This document shows, one piece after another, positions 25,115 through 34,164 of a stretch of 64,000 nucleotides of DNA. Each line of letters begins with the position of its first letter. Position 1 is the stretch's first letter. The translations under genes were made by a program, and so were the position numbers. The notes beneath the pieces are model-generated. The model did no database searches. It saw only the letters and a list, made by a program, of their open reading frames with translations, and was not told where the DNA came from. Origin of the DNA: JAWPMT01 sp965227935 (GTDB taxonomy: Bacteria > Bacteroidota > Bacteroidia > Cytophagales > Cyclobacteriaceae); contig CBDDGS010000047.1 in the NCBI GenBank assembly GCA_965227935.1, positions 105,284 through 169,283 of the forward strand, in the 5' to 3' direction.

Positions 25115-26455
25115 TTATTCCATAATGATGGTATAGCCTCGGATGCCATGCTCATGGCTATCAAGTCCCTCTTCTTCGTGCTCTTGAGTGACCCTGATCC
25201 CCATTGTGATCTTCATCAGATAGAAGATGGCAAAAGCCGCTGTGAATGCCAGGGCTCCGCAAATCGCCACTCCCTTGAGCTGTATCCAGAGGGTATGTGC
25301 TGGGTTGGTCGAGAAGATACCCACTGCAAGTGTTCCCCAGATGCCACAAGTCAAGTGTACTGAAACAGCACCCACGACATCGTCAAGCTTCAGCTTGTCA
25401 AGGGCAATGGCCGAAAGAACAACAATACCACCAGCGATCAGGCCAACTACTACTGCCCAAAGCGGGTTGATGACATCAGCACCAGCTGTAATACCTACCA
25501 AACCGGCCAGGATACCATTCAATACCATACCGAGATCGAGTCGCTTGAAGACGGCATAAGCCATCAAGAATGCTCCAAGACCGCCAGCACAAGCTGCAAG
25601 ACAAGTAGTAACCAATACAAAGGATGTCAATGCAGGGTCTGCAGATAGAACTGAACCACCGTTGAAGCCGAACCATCCCAACCAGAGAAGGAACACGCCG
25701 ATCACGGCCAAAGGCACAGAAGAACCTGGCTTGTCGACCACTTTTCCATCGACATACTTACCTAGACGTGGGCCGAGGATTATGATACCGGCAAGAGCAC
25801 CCCATCCACCTACGGAGTGAACAAGCGTAGAGCCAGCGAAGTCATAAAATCCCATAGCATCCAGGGCACCACCGCCCCACTTCCAGCTTCCGATGATAGG
25901 GTATACCACCCCGACAAAGATCAACGTGAATAGCAGATAGGCAGAAAGCTTGATTCGCTCAGCTACAGCACCTGACACAATCGTCGCGGCTGTCGCAGCA
26001 AACATCCCCTGGAACAGGAAGTCAGTCCAGTAAGTGTAGCCTCCTGAGGCATAGCCTGTGGTGACATCTGCCGTGCCTGGGTTGAACCAAAACATGGACC
26101 ATCCCCCACCGTCAAACTTGAGCCATCCTGGAGTCTCAAAGCCTGGATACATTAGGAAAAACCCTAACAACGCATAAGATACCAGACCAATGATCGGAGT
26201 CAAGGTGTTCTTAAATAGAATATTGACTGTGTTTTTGGACTGGCCAAAGCCTGCTTCCACACCGGCAAACCCCAGGTGCATAATGAAAACAAGTCCTGTC
26301 GCCAACATCATCCAGACATTGTTAGCAGTAAAAACCGCCTCTCCGATCTGTGTAGAGTAATCGACAGCTGCTGCCGCTACTTCTGTGACTGCCGGTGCAC
26401 TTTCTACGATAGTGTCACTGGTTTCAGCCAGTTTGTTCAAAGAGTCCTCATTCAT
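25115..26455 (-). CDS. amt: Ammonium transporter (Amt/AmtB)
   Basis: 446 residues with about 11 membrane segments. Conserved features: the pore twin histidines in STLVHSVGGWGALAG and GAVSVHLTCGIWG, GWFGFNGGS in the selectivity region, and the VSGAVAERIKLSAYLLF signature. The C-terminus GLDSHEHGIRGYTI keeps the regulatory tail (GLDxxxHG) that couples to gating and PII in known Amts. No glnK/PII gene is nearby. The beta-barrel gene follows. It moves NH4+/NH3 across the inner membrane. Confidence 0.96.
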   Translation of the reverse strand: MNEDSLNKLAETSDTIVESAPAVTEVAAAAVDYSTQIGEAVFTANNVWMMLATGLVFIMHLGFAGVEAGFGQSKNTVNILFKNTLTPIIGLVSYALLGFFLMYPGFETPGWLKFDGGGWSMFWFNPGTADVTTGYASGGYTYWTDFLFQGMFAATAATIVSGAVAERIKLSAYLLFTLIFVGVVYPIIGSWKWGGGALDAMGFYDFAGSTLVHSVGGWGALAGIIILGPRLGKYVDGKVVDKPGSSVPLAVIGVFLLWLGWFGFNGGSVLSADPALTSFVLVTTCLAACAGGLGAFLMAYAVFKRLDLGMVLNGILAGLVGITAGADVINPLWAVVVGLIAGGIVVLSAIALDKLKLDDVVGAVSVHLTCGIWGTLAVGIFSTNPAHTLWIQLKGVAICGALAFTAAFAIFYLMKITMGIRVTQEHEEEGLDSHEHGIRGYTIIME

Positions 26456-26681
26456 AGGTTTCGTGATTTTGGTGTTACGTCTTCAATTTTTACCTCAAAT
26501 CGTTGTAAAAACTGTAATCATTTAGAATAATGGTTAAAAATCAGTCCAATTCTAGCAACAAAAACGTAATTCGAATCTTTTACAGTTATTTTTTTATACC
26601 GTTCGTGGAATAATTGCAAATTTTAAAATGGAAAAGGTTTTAGGTTTGAGAATTTTCAATTGCCATTGGGAAACAGGCAAT
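26456..26681. other. Upstream region of the ammonium transporter gene
   Basis: AT-rich 226 bases between the amidohydrolase terminator and amt. It must hold the amt promoter on the minus strand, but no exact TAnnTTTG with a spaced TTG is present; TAAAATTTG comes close. No gene is seen. Confidence 0.5.
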
Positions 26682-26706
26682 AAAAAAGCCCTCTTCGCAG
26701 AGGGCT
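26682..26706 (-). terminator. Intrinsic terminator after the amidohydrolase operon
   Basis: On the minus strand AGCCCTCT-GCGA-AGAGGGCT is followed by a run of T. An 8-bp GC-rich stem and T-tract make a textbook rho-independent terminator, 37 bases past the stop at 26743. Confidence 0.9.
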
Positions 26707-26742
26707 CTCATTTCCAGTGTGGATAAGTCTATTTTGGACTAA

Positions 26743-28038
26743 CTATTCACCGTATTTCTCACGGAAGCGTTCATAAAGCCGTTGCTGCTTACCTTCCAAT
26801 TCCAACTCCTTGCCCTGGATAAAGGCCATGGTTACCTTGCTGGTACGCATATCAAGCACATCACCCTCCGAAACGAACAGGATCGCGTCTTTACCGACAT
26901 CAATGGTTCCAGCCCGATCGCCGATTCCGAGAATATCCGCCGAATTCTTCGTGATCAGTTGCAGCGCCTGCTCCCGGGTCAGACCATAGGCACTAGCCGT
27001 ACCTGCATAGAAGGGTAGGTTTCGGGCACTTGTAAGGCCTTCGTAGGTCAGTCCAACTTTGATGCCTGCATCCGTCAGGATCTTGGGCATCTTATAGGCA
27101 AGGTCTATGTCCTCGTCCTCTCGGGAGGGACGAGCGTGCACATCCCCTAGCAGAATAGGGATATCATGTTCCTTTATGAAATCCGCAACTCTCCACGCAT
27201 CACGTCCGCCGACCAGCACGATATTTGGTACGCCTGTAGCCTTCAGGGTTTGCACGGCATCAACTATAGCCTGGCTGTTATCTGCATAAACATACAGCGT
27301 CTTCTCGCCAGTGAGCAGGGGTATCGCCGATTCCAAAAGTAAGTTGGTGACCCCCTCAGTCTGCTTTTGATAGGCTTTCACGTCATCGAAAAACTTCTCT
27401 ATTTCCGTCACCTGGTCGCCATAATTATCATTGCTGCGACGAGCGGTCTCCCCCAGCCACCATCTGGCGCCGTACGTGAGAGACGGCCAGTTGAGATGGA
27501 TACCGTCATCAGCTTTGTAAGCCGCGTCCTCCCAGTTCCAGCCATCCAGCATCATTACGCTTGAAGTCCCAGTCATGCGGCCGCCGGTCGGTGCCGATTG
27601 TGCCAGGAGGATGCCATTGTATCGCATCGTGGCGATCAGCTCGCTATCGGTGTTGTACGCAATGAGAGATCTGACATGTGGCGTAAATTGCCCTACCTCA
27701 TTGTAATCTCGCGTTGGCCTTACCGCGTTGACGTCCACCAGACCCAAGGTGGTCGCTGGCAGAATCAAACCTGGGTACAATTGCTGCCCATTGCCATCAA
27801 TCGTTCGATAGTCGCCAAGATCAAATGAAGAGGCATCGGCCCCAACAAAGGTGATCACACCATTATCAAATGCCACCGTGCCATTCTCTATCACTTGCCC
27901 ATCACCTACGTGAATAGTCACATTAGAAATAGCAATGGGACCAGACTGTGGATCTGCGGGCTTGGGAACTTGGGCAAGTCCGTACGTCAGTGCCGCAAAG
28001 CTCAGGAGTATTGTTGCTAGTATTTTCATTGCTTTCAT
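26743..28038 (-). CDS. Amidohydrolase-like protein, metal motif degenerate
   Basis: 431 residues, secreted (ILATILLSFAALTYGLAQ). The amidohydrolase fold is recognisable: TIDGNGQQLYPGLILPATT, where active members have PGLID-HxH, and the C-terminal GTASAYGLTREQALQLIT...GTIDVGKDAILFV, which is typical. The HxH metal pair is missing (LPATTLGL), so catalysis is doubtful. It may be a structural partner of the upstream 1004-residue protein, with which it shares the sequence TAATG (stop/start overlap of one base). Domain assignment is firm, function is not. Confidence 0.83.
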   Translation of the reverse strand: MKAMKILATILLSFAALTYGLAQVPKPADPQSGPIAISNVTIHVGDGQVIENGTVAFDNGVITFVGADASSFDLGDYRTIDGNGQQLYPGLILPATTLGLVDVNAVRPTRDYNEVGQFTPHVRSLIAYNTDSELIATMRYNGILLAQSAPTGGRMTGTSSVMMLDGWNWEDAAYKADDGIHLNWPSLTYGARWWLGETARRSNDNYGDQVTEIEKFFDDVKAYQKQTEGVTNLLLESAIPLLTGEKTLYVYADNSQAIVDAVQTLKATGVPNIVLVGGRDAWRVADFIKEHDIPILLGDVHARPSREDEDIDLAYKMPKILTDAGIKVGLTYEGLTSARNLPFYAGTASAYGLTREQALQLITKNSADILGIGDRAGTIDVGKDAILFVSEGDVLDMRTSKVTMAFIQGKELELEGKQQRLYERFREKYGE

Positions 28039-31000
28039 TAGTCTTGAATGTTGATCACTTCGTCTTCACAGTGCCAATCTCGCTGCTCCCTCTTTTTGCC
28101 TTTCTGGGTTTTACCGCCCCCACTCTTTACCGCGAGCATTTTATTTATGAGACGCTGCCGCTCTGAGGCCACAAATTCTCTGGCAGCCTGGTCTTTTGCC
28201 ATGCTGTAGTATTCTATGCCGTCCACGAGGGTAACGTCTGCTCGAGCATAGATCGAAAGGGGGTGATCAGTCCACAACACCAGATCGGCATCCTTACCAA
28301 CCTCTATGCTTCCCATACGATTATCCAGATGGAGCAACTTCGCGGGGTTGAGGGTTACGAGCTTCAGCGCTGCAACCTCATCCATATCGCCATACTTCAC
28401 GGACTTGGCTGCCTCCTGATTGAGTCGTCGCGCCATCTCCCTGTCATCTGAATTGATGGCTGAAGTCACCCCGGCCTGCGTCATCAGGGCGGCATTATAG
28501 GGTATTGCTTCTTTCACCTCATATTTATAGGCCCACCAGTCGGCGAAGGTGGAACCTCCCGCCCCATGCTTGGCCATGATGTCCGCCACCTTGTAGCCTT
28601 CGAGGATATGCGTGAACGTATTGACCCGAAAGTCGAATTGCTCAGCCACTTTCATCAGCATATTGATCTCGGACTGCACGTACGAGTGACAAGTGATAAA
28701 GCGCTCTCCATTGATGATCTCGAGCAGTGCTTCCAATTGCAAGTCTCTGCGAGGGGGAATTGCCTGGCTATTTCTCCTACTGGAGGCCTGACGGTATGCC
28801 GCCCATTTCGCCTCGTATTCCTTTGCCCTGGTAAATCCATCGACAAACACCTGCTCAACGCCCATTCTCGTTTGTGGGAAACGAGTGGTCCACTCACTCG
28901 AGCGGTTGGACTGCTTCACATTCTCACCAAGAGCAAATTTGATGTACCCATCCGCGCCCTGTATTCTCATCTCCTCAGGCGTCCTACCCCATCGAAACTT
29001 GACCAAAGCCGATTGCCCTCCGACGGGATTTGCCGAGCCATGGAGGAGTTGGGCTGCTGTCACTCCTCCGGCCAGCTGCCGGTAGATATCGACCTGCTCG
29101 GAGTCGACAGCGTCGTACATCCTGACTTCAGGTACGATGGTTTGGGAACTCTCATTGACACCACTCAAACCGGCGTGCGAGTGTTCATCGATAATCCCCG
29201 GCGTCAGGTGCTTGCCGGTACCATCAATCACTCGGGCGCCATTTGCGGAAAGACCCTGTCCCACTTGAGCTACTTTGCCGTTTTGCACCAATACATCAGC
29301 TCCTTCCAGTTTGCCCTGACCATCCAGGGTCCAGACAGTCGCATTTTGTATCAGTATACTCTCAGAGGTAGGTTCTTCGATCCAACCATGTGCGACAAAA
29401 GGGTACATCATGGGTCCATACTCGATGGTCCCCTTCTCTTCTTCCTCTCCTTGCTCCTCAGACGCCTCCTCCGCTTCGCCAGGCTTCCTGTTCGCGCTCC
29501 ATTTGATGTCGGCTCCATCCGAATTCACACCGAGACCCCCATAACCAGTAACTGTCGTCCAACCTGAGAGGCGAGTCATATTGTCTTCTTCCGGCAAATT
29601 GAAGGAAAGGGCAATGCGTTCCTGGTCGACATCGACCTTCACCTTCACCGAGGTAGAATCGTTGATCGTGATCTCCCCCGAAAGTGATTTGGCATTTTCG
29701 ATGGCAAACTCGTATTGAGTGCCATTTAGCTGGAGGTCAAACTCTCCAGCAAATTTGTCGAGGGACTCCTCTTTGACAATGTATCTCTCTCCCTGGATCC
29801 ACGTCTGGAGTACGTCGCCGGTACCTTCAAGGACATCTTCCGTAGCAATGAAGAAGTTGGCATCTCTACCCACATTCAACGACCCTATCCTACCCGAGGC
29901 ACCCAGAATCGAAGCCGGCGTTTCAGTGATGGCTCTCAGCGCCTCTTCTGCCGGCAATCCATGCTCAATGGCCTTTCGCAGGCTGGGCCAAAAGTCCTTT
30001 TCGGATTTCAGTCCAGACCTTGTAAAAGCCAGGCGGACACCCTGTTTGTGCAGCATGGCCGCGTTTCCTGGTGCCATCTCCCAGTGCTTCATCATTTCCA
30101 ACGATACATCGGCAGCCTCCAGCGGATCCTCGACATCGTACGCATCCGGGAACACCAATGGGAGAATCAATGGAGCATTGGTCGCGGCAATCTCCGTGGC
30201 TCGCTGGTACTCGTCGCCATTTCCTTTGATGATATATTGCTGACCAAACTCATCGCCGATCTTGTCCGCCAGTAACACACGGAGTTTGTCGCTGTTGGCC
30301 TCAAATATCTGTGGCAAACTTTTATTGCTGTTGAAGGCGTCCAGCGTAGCGTTGAATTGATCATTGCTACTGGCATACCAGGTCGCATCGAGATTCGCTT
30401 GCCGCAACATCGCCACCATTCCCATGATAGAATTCGGATACAGCTGCTTGGAATCACGCGCGCGGGTGAAGGAGAAGTGCGCTGCCGCCTTCGGCGTGAT
30501 GATGACCTCTTGCACAGGCCCGTCACCCAAATGTGTCAGTACCGATGTACCTCTCATAATACCATTGGCACGAAAGCTTAGAACAGCTCCGTAACCGAGG
30601 GACCGGTACTTGTCTGCAGCCTTGCCATCCACTTCCAGCTCCTCAACGGCATGGTAGTGGCTTTGATTGTGTTCATTCCACCCTACAGCATTGGCCTTCG
30701 ATGATTCATACTGGGGTGTCTCGCCCGATCTCCTGCGGCTCGCCTTGACTTCCGGCAAGCCATAATTGGTGTAGGGGTCCACCAAAGCGGGGTAGACATA
30801 TTTCCCTTCGAGGTCGATCACCGTTGCGTCTCCGGGAACGGTGATGTTGGCTCCAACGGCCACCACCTTTCCGTCTTTGATCACGAGCGTGCCCCCCTCG
30901 TAGGAGGTCGTGGGGCTCACCTGAATGAATCCATTCGTCAACGCATAGGTCGTCGGACGTTCATCAGGGGTGTTGTTGGATAAGAAGGTCTCTTGCCCCC

Positions 31001-31052
31001 AGGCACTCCCGAGGCATAGAAAACCCACACTGATAAATAGTAGTAGTCTCAT
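28038..31052 (-). CDS. Double amidohydrolase-domain protein, secreted
   Basis: 1004 residues from the ATG at 31052 (MRLLLFISVGFLCLGSAWGQ), a clean signal peptide; an in-frame ATG at 31118 adds 22 basic residues. The first domain (about residues 40-480) has lost HxH (YPALVDPYTNYG). The second domain keeps the ligands: IIDEHSHAGLSG (HxH), TCHSYVQ and THILEGY (His), and AINSDDRE (Asp). The fused inactive-active layout suggests a Zn hydrolase of imidazolonepropionase/prolidase-like type acting in the periplasm. The stop overlaps the downstream ATG. Substrate unknown. Confidence 0.87.
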   Translation of the reverse strand: MRLLLFISVGFLCLGSAWGQETFLSNNTPDERPTTYALTNGFIQVSPTTSYEGGTLVIKDGKVVAVGANITVPGDATVIDLEGKYVYPALVDPYTNYGLPEVKASRRRSGETPQYESSKANAVGWNEHNQSHYHAVEELEVDGKAADKYRSLGYGAVLSFRANGIMRGTSVLTHLGDGPVQEVIITPKAAAHFSFTRARDSKQLYPNSIMGMVAMLRQANLDATWYASSNDQFNATLDAFNSNKSLPQIFEANSDKLRVLLADKIGDEFGQQYIIKGNGDEYQRATEIAATNAPLILPLVFPDAYDVEDPLEAADVSLEMMKHWEMAPGNAAMLHKQGVRLAFTRSGLKSEKDFWPSLRKAIEHGLPAEEALRAITETPASILGASGRIGSLNVGRDANFFIATEDVLEGTGDVLQTWIQGERYIVKEESLDKFAGEFDLQLNGTQYEFAIENAKSLSGEITINDSTSVKVKVDVDQERIALSFNLPEEDNMTRLSGWTTVTGYGGLGVNSDGADIKWSANRKPGEAEEASEEQGEEEEKGTIEYGPMMYPFVAHGWIEEPTSESILIQNATVWTLDGQGKLEGADVLVQNGKVAQVGQGLSANGARVIDGTGKHLTPGIIDEHSHAGLSGVNESSQTIVPEVRMYDAVDSEQVDIYRQLAGGVTAAQLLHGSANPVGGQSALVKFRWGRTPEEMRIQGADGYIKFALGENVKQSNRSSEWTTRFPQTRMGVEQVFVDGFTRAKEYEAKWAAYRQASSRRNSQAIPPRRDLQLEALLEIINGERFITCHSYVQSEINMLMKVAEQFDFRVNTFTHILEGYKVADIMAKHGAGGSTFADWWAYKYEVKEAIPYNAALMTQAGVTSAINSDDREMARRLNQEAAKSVKYGDMDEVAALKLVTLNPAKLLHLDNRMGSIEVGKDADLVLWTDHPLSIYARADVTLVDGIEYYSMAKDQAAREFVASERQRLINKMLAVKSGGGKTQKGKKREQRDWHCEDEVINIQD

Positions 31053-31436
31053 TAGCAAACTGAATTGGTTTAACTCTTCCTTCTTTTGTCTCTTCGTAGC
31101 CGACAATTTAATCAACATTCAGCGGGATGAAGTGCCGCTCATGGAACAGGTGAAACACCCTTGAGGGCGAATAAGAAGTACAGCACTGACCTCGGTATAT
31201 CTAAAAAATTCTGCGGATCATCGAATATTTACCAATTCGTTATATGTCATTTGTTACCTTTCTAATGAAGGTGGTGCTGTGATATTATCAATTCCATCCA
31301 ACCACTTCCAGCGCAAGCAATCGACAACGACAGTTTCAATATTTTATTGGCCAGTGACAATAATCTATTGATAAGCCGGAGCGTTATGTTGAATACCCAG
31401 CCAAATATTTTCAATCAGGAGTAACCATTAGAACAG
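31053..31436. other. Divergent intergenic region
   Basis: 384 bases between the secreted amidohydrolase (minus) and a small secreted protein (plus). AT-rich, no gene and no confident promoter box found. AGGAGTAACC 14 bases before the ATG at 31437 could be its ribosome-binding site. Confidence 0.5.
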
Positions 31437-31928
31437 ATGAACTTTTTACTTTCTCTCGTTTTTAGCATTGCTGTCCTACCAGGCAATCAGGACGCACAGG
31501 AAGGACTGGCGATTTACTTGGTGGACCAACCTTACCCCAATTTCTCTGAGGGGGAGAAAGACTGCTACTACTGTTTCGATTTGGCAAAGGACAAGCTGTC
31601 CGATCGGCCCATCCTGACACAGGCAGACATCGCCTCATTTGACTGGGATAATCAACAAGTGACCTTGACTGACGAGGGCAAAGAGAAAGTGGCTAATCTG
31701 GAGATCCCCCTACCTGGCCTGGCCGTCGCTTTCGTTCTCAATGGTGAGCCTGTTTATGGTTTTTGGTTCTGGAATTCTCTTTCCGCTTACACCTGCGACC
31801 GCGTGTGCGGTACTCCGACGAAAGACTTCAAGATCACCTTTGGGCGCCCCGGGGTGGAGCCTTACGGCAAGGATCCCCGGTTTGATGCAGGATTGAAGGT
31901 GTACGTCAACAAGAATCTTAGGAAGTAG
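31437..31928 (+). CDS. Small secreted hypothetical protein
   Basis: 163 residues. The start MNFLLSLVFSIAVLPGNQDAQ is a weak signal peptide. The body has three Cys clusters (KDCYYCFD; YTCDRVC) and the pattern ADIASFDWDNQQVTLTDEG...VLNGEPVYGFWFW, which resembles the substrate-binding-like fold seen in SecDF-P1-type domains (weak inference). I do not recognise the family. It converges with the GH3 gene, 11 bases between stops. Confidence 0.65.
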   Translation: MNFLLSLVFSIAVLPGNQDAQEGLAIYLVDQPYPNFSEGEKDCYYCFDLAKDKLSDRPILTQADIASFDWDNQQVTLTDEGKEKVANLEIPLPGLAVAFVLNGEPVYGFWFWNSLSAYTCDRVCGTPTKDFKITFGRPGVEPYGKDPRFDAGLKVYVNKNLRK

Positions 31929-31939
31929 CGGGCCAATAT

Positions 31940-33943
31940 TTAGTCTCGCGGCTCTTCTTTCGGCATCTTGATGATTTGCCTTCCTGTCCAATCAATCCCA
32001 AAGGCAAAGCGGTACAGCGGGTCCTTGGAATCATAGGGCACATCTTCCTTTTGGTCCAAAACAGCCTCCCACGAAGAGGGCAACTCGAACGGCAGCAATC
32101 CCTCTGCCTGGCGGCGGTCAAAGAGAATGTCCACCATTACCTCATCGGACGTACCAAACTCAGCAAAAAGACCGCTACTCGCTTCTTCAACGGGCGTGAG
32201 AATAGCCGGTCGCTCCAAATTGACGATCGTCACCACCGGTTTCAATTCAGACCATGACCTGAGATCGGCCAGTTCCTCGTCCGTATAATACAATCGGCCC
32301 TGATGAAAGAAGGACTCGAGGAAGGAATCATCTCGCGGATCATAGGGCGTCATAGCGCGAGTCACCACCACATCAGCGTCCTCCGGATCGTCTACCAATT
32401 CCGCCAGCCCGTCAAACGCCGACAGGTCTTTGAAGCCATCAACGAATAGCTTGACGCCAGATGAAAGAGGCAGCAAACCCTCATTTTTCAGCAGGACCGT
32501 CGAAGCGGCCTGTGCATCTTTGCCCCGTTCTCTGAAGTCCTCGCGACCCGCAATGCCGAGAGCCGCCTGCTCATCTACATAGGGGTCGTCAAACAAACCC
32601 AAAATAAACTTGTCCCGAAGAATTCTTCCCACGGACACGTCCAATCGTTCCTCGCCGATCTCACCGGAATTCACTAATTCGATCAGTAGATCTGTGGCAC
32701 TCTCACCCCCAAATTGATCACAACCGGCGTCCAGTGATTTCTTCATCCGCTCGATCGGTGTCAACTCCTCTACCCCCCAGGCACGACCTTCACCGAATCG
32801 CGTATCCGTGAGGATATTCCAGTCTGTACAAACGACCCCATCAAATCCCAGGGAGTCACGTAGTAGATCCGTGATGATCTCTTTGTTGAATCCGAAGGCT
32901 ACATCTTCGCTCGTCTGTCCGACGGGGATGCCATAGTAAGGCATGATCTGGGCAGTGCCCGCTGGTAAAGCACCGTGTTTGAAGGGCACGGCATGGTACT
33001 CAAACATGCCCCCGGGATAGACCTGCTCCTTGCCGTAGGGGAAATGTGCGTCTTCCCCATCTTTCTGCGGGCCACCTCCGGAAAAGTGTTTGGACATACA
33101 GGCCACACTGTTATTGCTCAGGGAGTCGCCCTGGAAGCCCAGCACGTAGGACTTGGTCATGTACGTCGCCAAGACGGCATCTTCACCGAAAGTGCCATTG
33201 TTCCGCGCCCAGCGCGGCTCTGTGGCGAGATCCGCCATTGGATGCAAGGCCAAACGGATCCCTACCGACCGATACTCCTGGTTGGCAATCTCGCCAAACT
33301 CTCGAACCAGGGCCGTGTCCCTTGTAGCCGCCATCCCCAGAGGCGATGGCCACGCAGAAAAAGCGGGTGTATATATAGCGGCTCCAGGATTGTACTGCGT
33401 TCCGTGCCTTGGATCAGTAGCGATCGTCACAGGAATGCCAAGCCTCGTCCGTTCCGCCATCTTCTGAATGTTATTGTTGAAGCGGGCCATTACGTCGGCA
33501 TCGTACGCATGCACGGTGTTAAAGCTGTTCATCAGTCTGGAAGCCACCATTTCCGAACTCGATGGGATGACAAGGCTGAACGCCACATCGAACAGCTCCG
33601 TAGAAAGCAGCGGCTTATCTATCGGGTCGCCATTGTCCTCGAAGCCGATCATAGTGATGAACATGGTGCCGGCTTTCTCCTCGACGGTCATCTGCGAGAG
33701 TAGATCCTCGATGCGATCATCCAACGGAGCATCCGGATCCTCGTACACATCCAGTCTCCCGTTCTTATTCAGATCCCGAAGTTCGCGCCCGTCGTAGGAC
33801 AGCACGGCAGCTTCATCACCAAGCAAAGCCCTGGCCTCATTCACCTCATTGGACCTCCTGATATAAAAAATGGTGGCAATCACGATCACTACAAGGACCA
33901 CGGTTGCCACCAATATGCCGAGAATCTTCAATACTCTTTTCAT
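31940..33943 (-). CDS. Glycoside hydrolase family 3 (beta-glucosidase/exo-glucanase-like)
   Basis: 667 residues. An N-terminal anchor (ILVATVVLVVIVIATIFY) precedes the enzyme. GH3 signatures: TDPRHGTQYNPG, MSKHFSGGGPQKDGEDAHFP (KH..GGG), and the catalytic nucleophile Asp at about 374 in GVVCTDWNILTD. A short calcium-like loop (DLNKNGRLDVYEDPD) occurs near residue 57. The C-terminal alpha/beta sandwich domain is present but short. It likely releases glucose or similar sugars from beta-glucans at the periplasmic face. Substrate is not certain. The permease-gene block lies upstream on the same strand. Confidence 0.92.
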   Translation of the reverse strand: MKRVLKILGILVATVVLVVIVIATIFYIRRSNEVNEARALLGDEAAVLSYDGRELRDLNKNGRLDVYEDPDAPLDDRIEDLLSQMTVEEKAGTMFITMIGFEDNGDPIDKPLLSTELFDVAFSLVIPSSSEMVASRLMNSFNTVHAYDADVMARFNNNIQKMAERTRLGIPVTIATDPRHGTQYNPGAAIYTPAFSAWPSPLGMAATRDTALVREFGEIANQEYRSVGIRLALHPMADLATEPRWARNNGTFGEDAVLATYMTKSYVLGFQGDSLSNNSVACMSKHFSGGGPQKDGEDAHFPYGKEQVYPGGMFEYHAVPFKHGALPAGTAQIMPYYGIPVGQTSEDVAFGFNKEIITDLLRDSLGFDGVVCTDWNILTDTRFGEGRAWGVEELTPIERMKKSLDAGCDQFGGESATDLLIELVNSGEIGEERLDVSVGRILRDKFILGLFDDPYVDEQAALGIAGREDFRERGKDAQAASTVLLKNEGLLPLSSGVKLFVDGFKDLSAFDGLAELVDDPEDADVVVTRAMTPYDPRDDSFLESFFHQGRLYYTDEELADLRSWSELKPVVTIVNLERPAILTPVEEASSGLFAEFGTSDEVMVDILFDRRQAEGLLPFELPSSWEAVLDQKEDVPYDSKDPLYRFAFGIDWTGRQIIKMPKEEPRD

Positions 33944-34108
33944 CCGTGCTTCTTCATTGGATTCACCCGCAATACTAGCAAACCCACCGTAAGCCGCACA
34001 ATGACCGATGTCACGTCAAGGTATCTCGATTATCAATCCTGCCGCACACCCTTGCATCCCTAAAGGGGCCCGCCGCGCCAATCAAAAATCCTCAATCAAA
34101 AAAAGATG

Positions 34109-34164
34109 CGAAATCCGAAATCTGAAATCCGAAATCCTCAATCTTAAATCATCAATCCTCACTC
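34109..34164. repeat. Heptameric short tandem repeat
   Basis: Eight 7-bp units with the core NNNAATC (CGAAATC, CGAAATC, TGAAATC, CGAAATC, CTCAATC, TTAAATC, ATCAATC, CTCACTC) run into the stop codon of the permease ending at 34159. Short heptamer arrays are known as variable repeats in other bacteria. Confidence 0.7.

Noticed and set aside
28566..29567. 333-residue plus-strand frame opposite the amidohydrolase gene
   Set aside because: It is antisense to the well-supported double amidohydrolase; the frame has unlikely composition and no domain.
32975..33703. Plus-strand frame opposite the GH3 gene
   Set aside because: Antisense to catalytic GH3 sequence, with no domain of its own.
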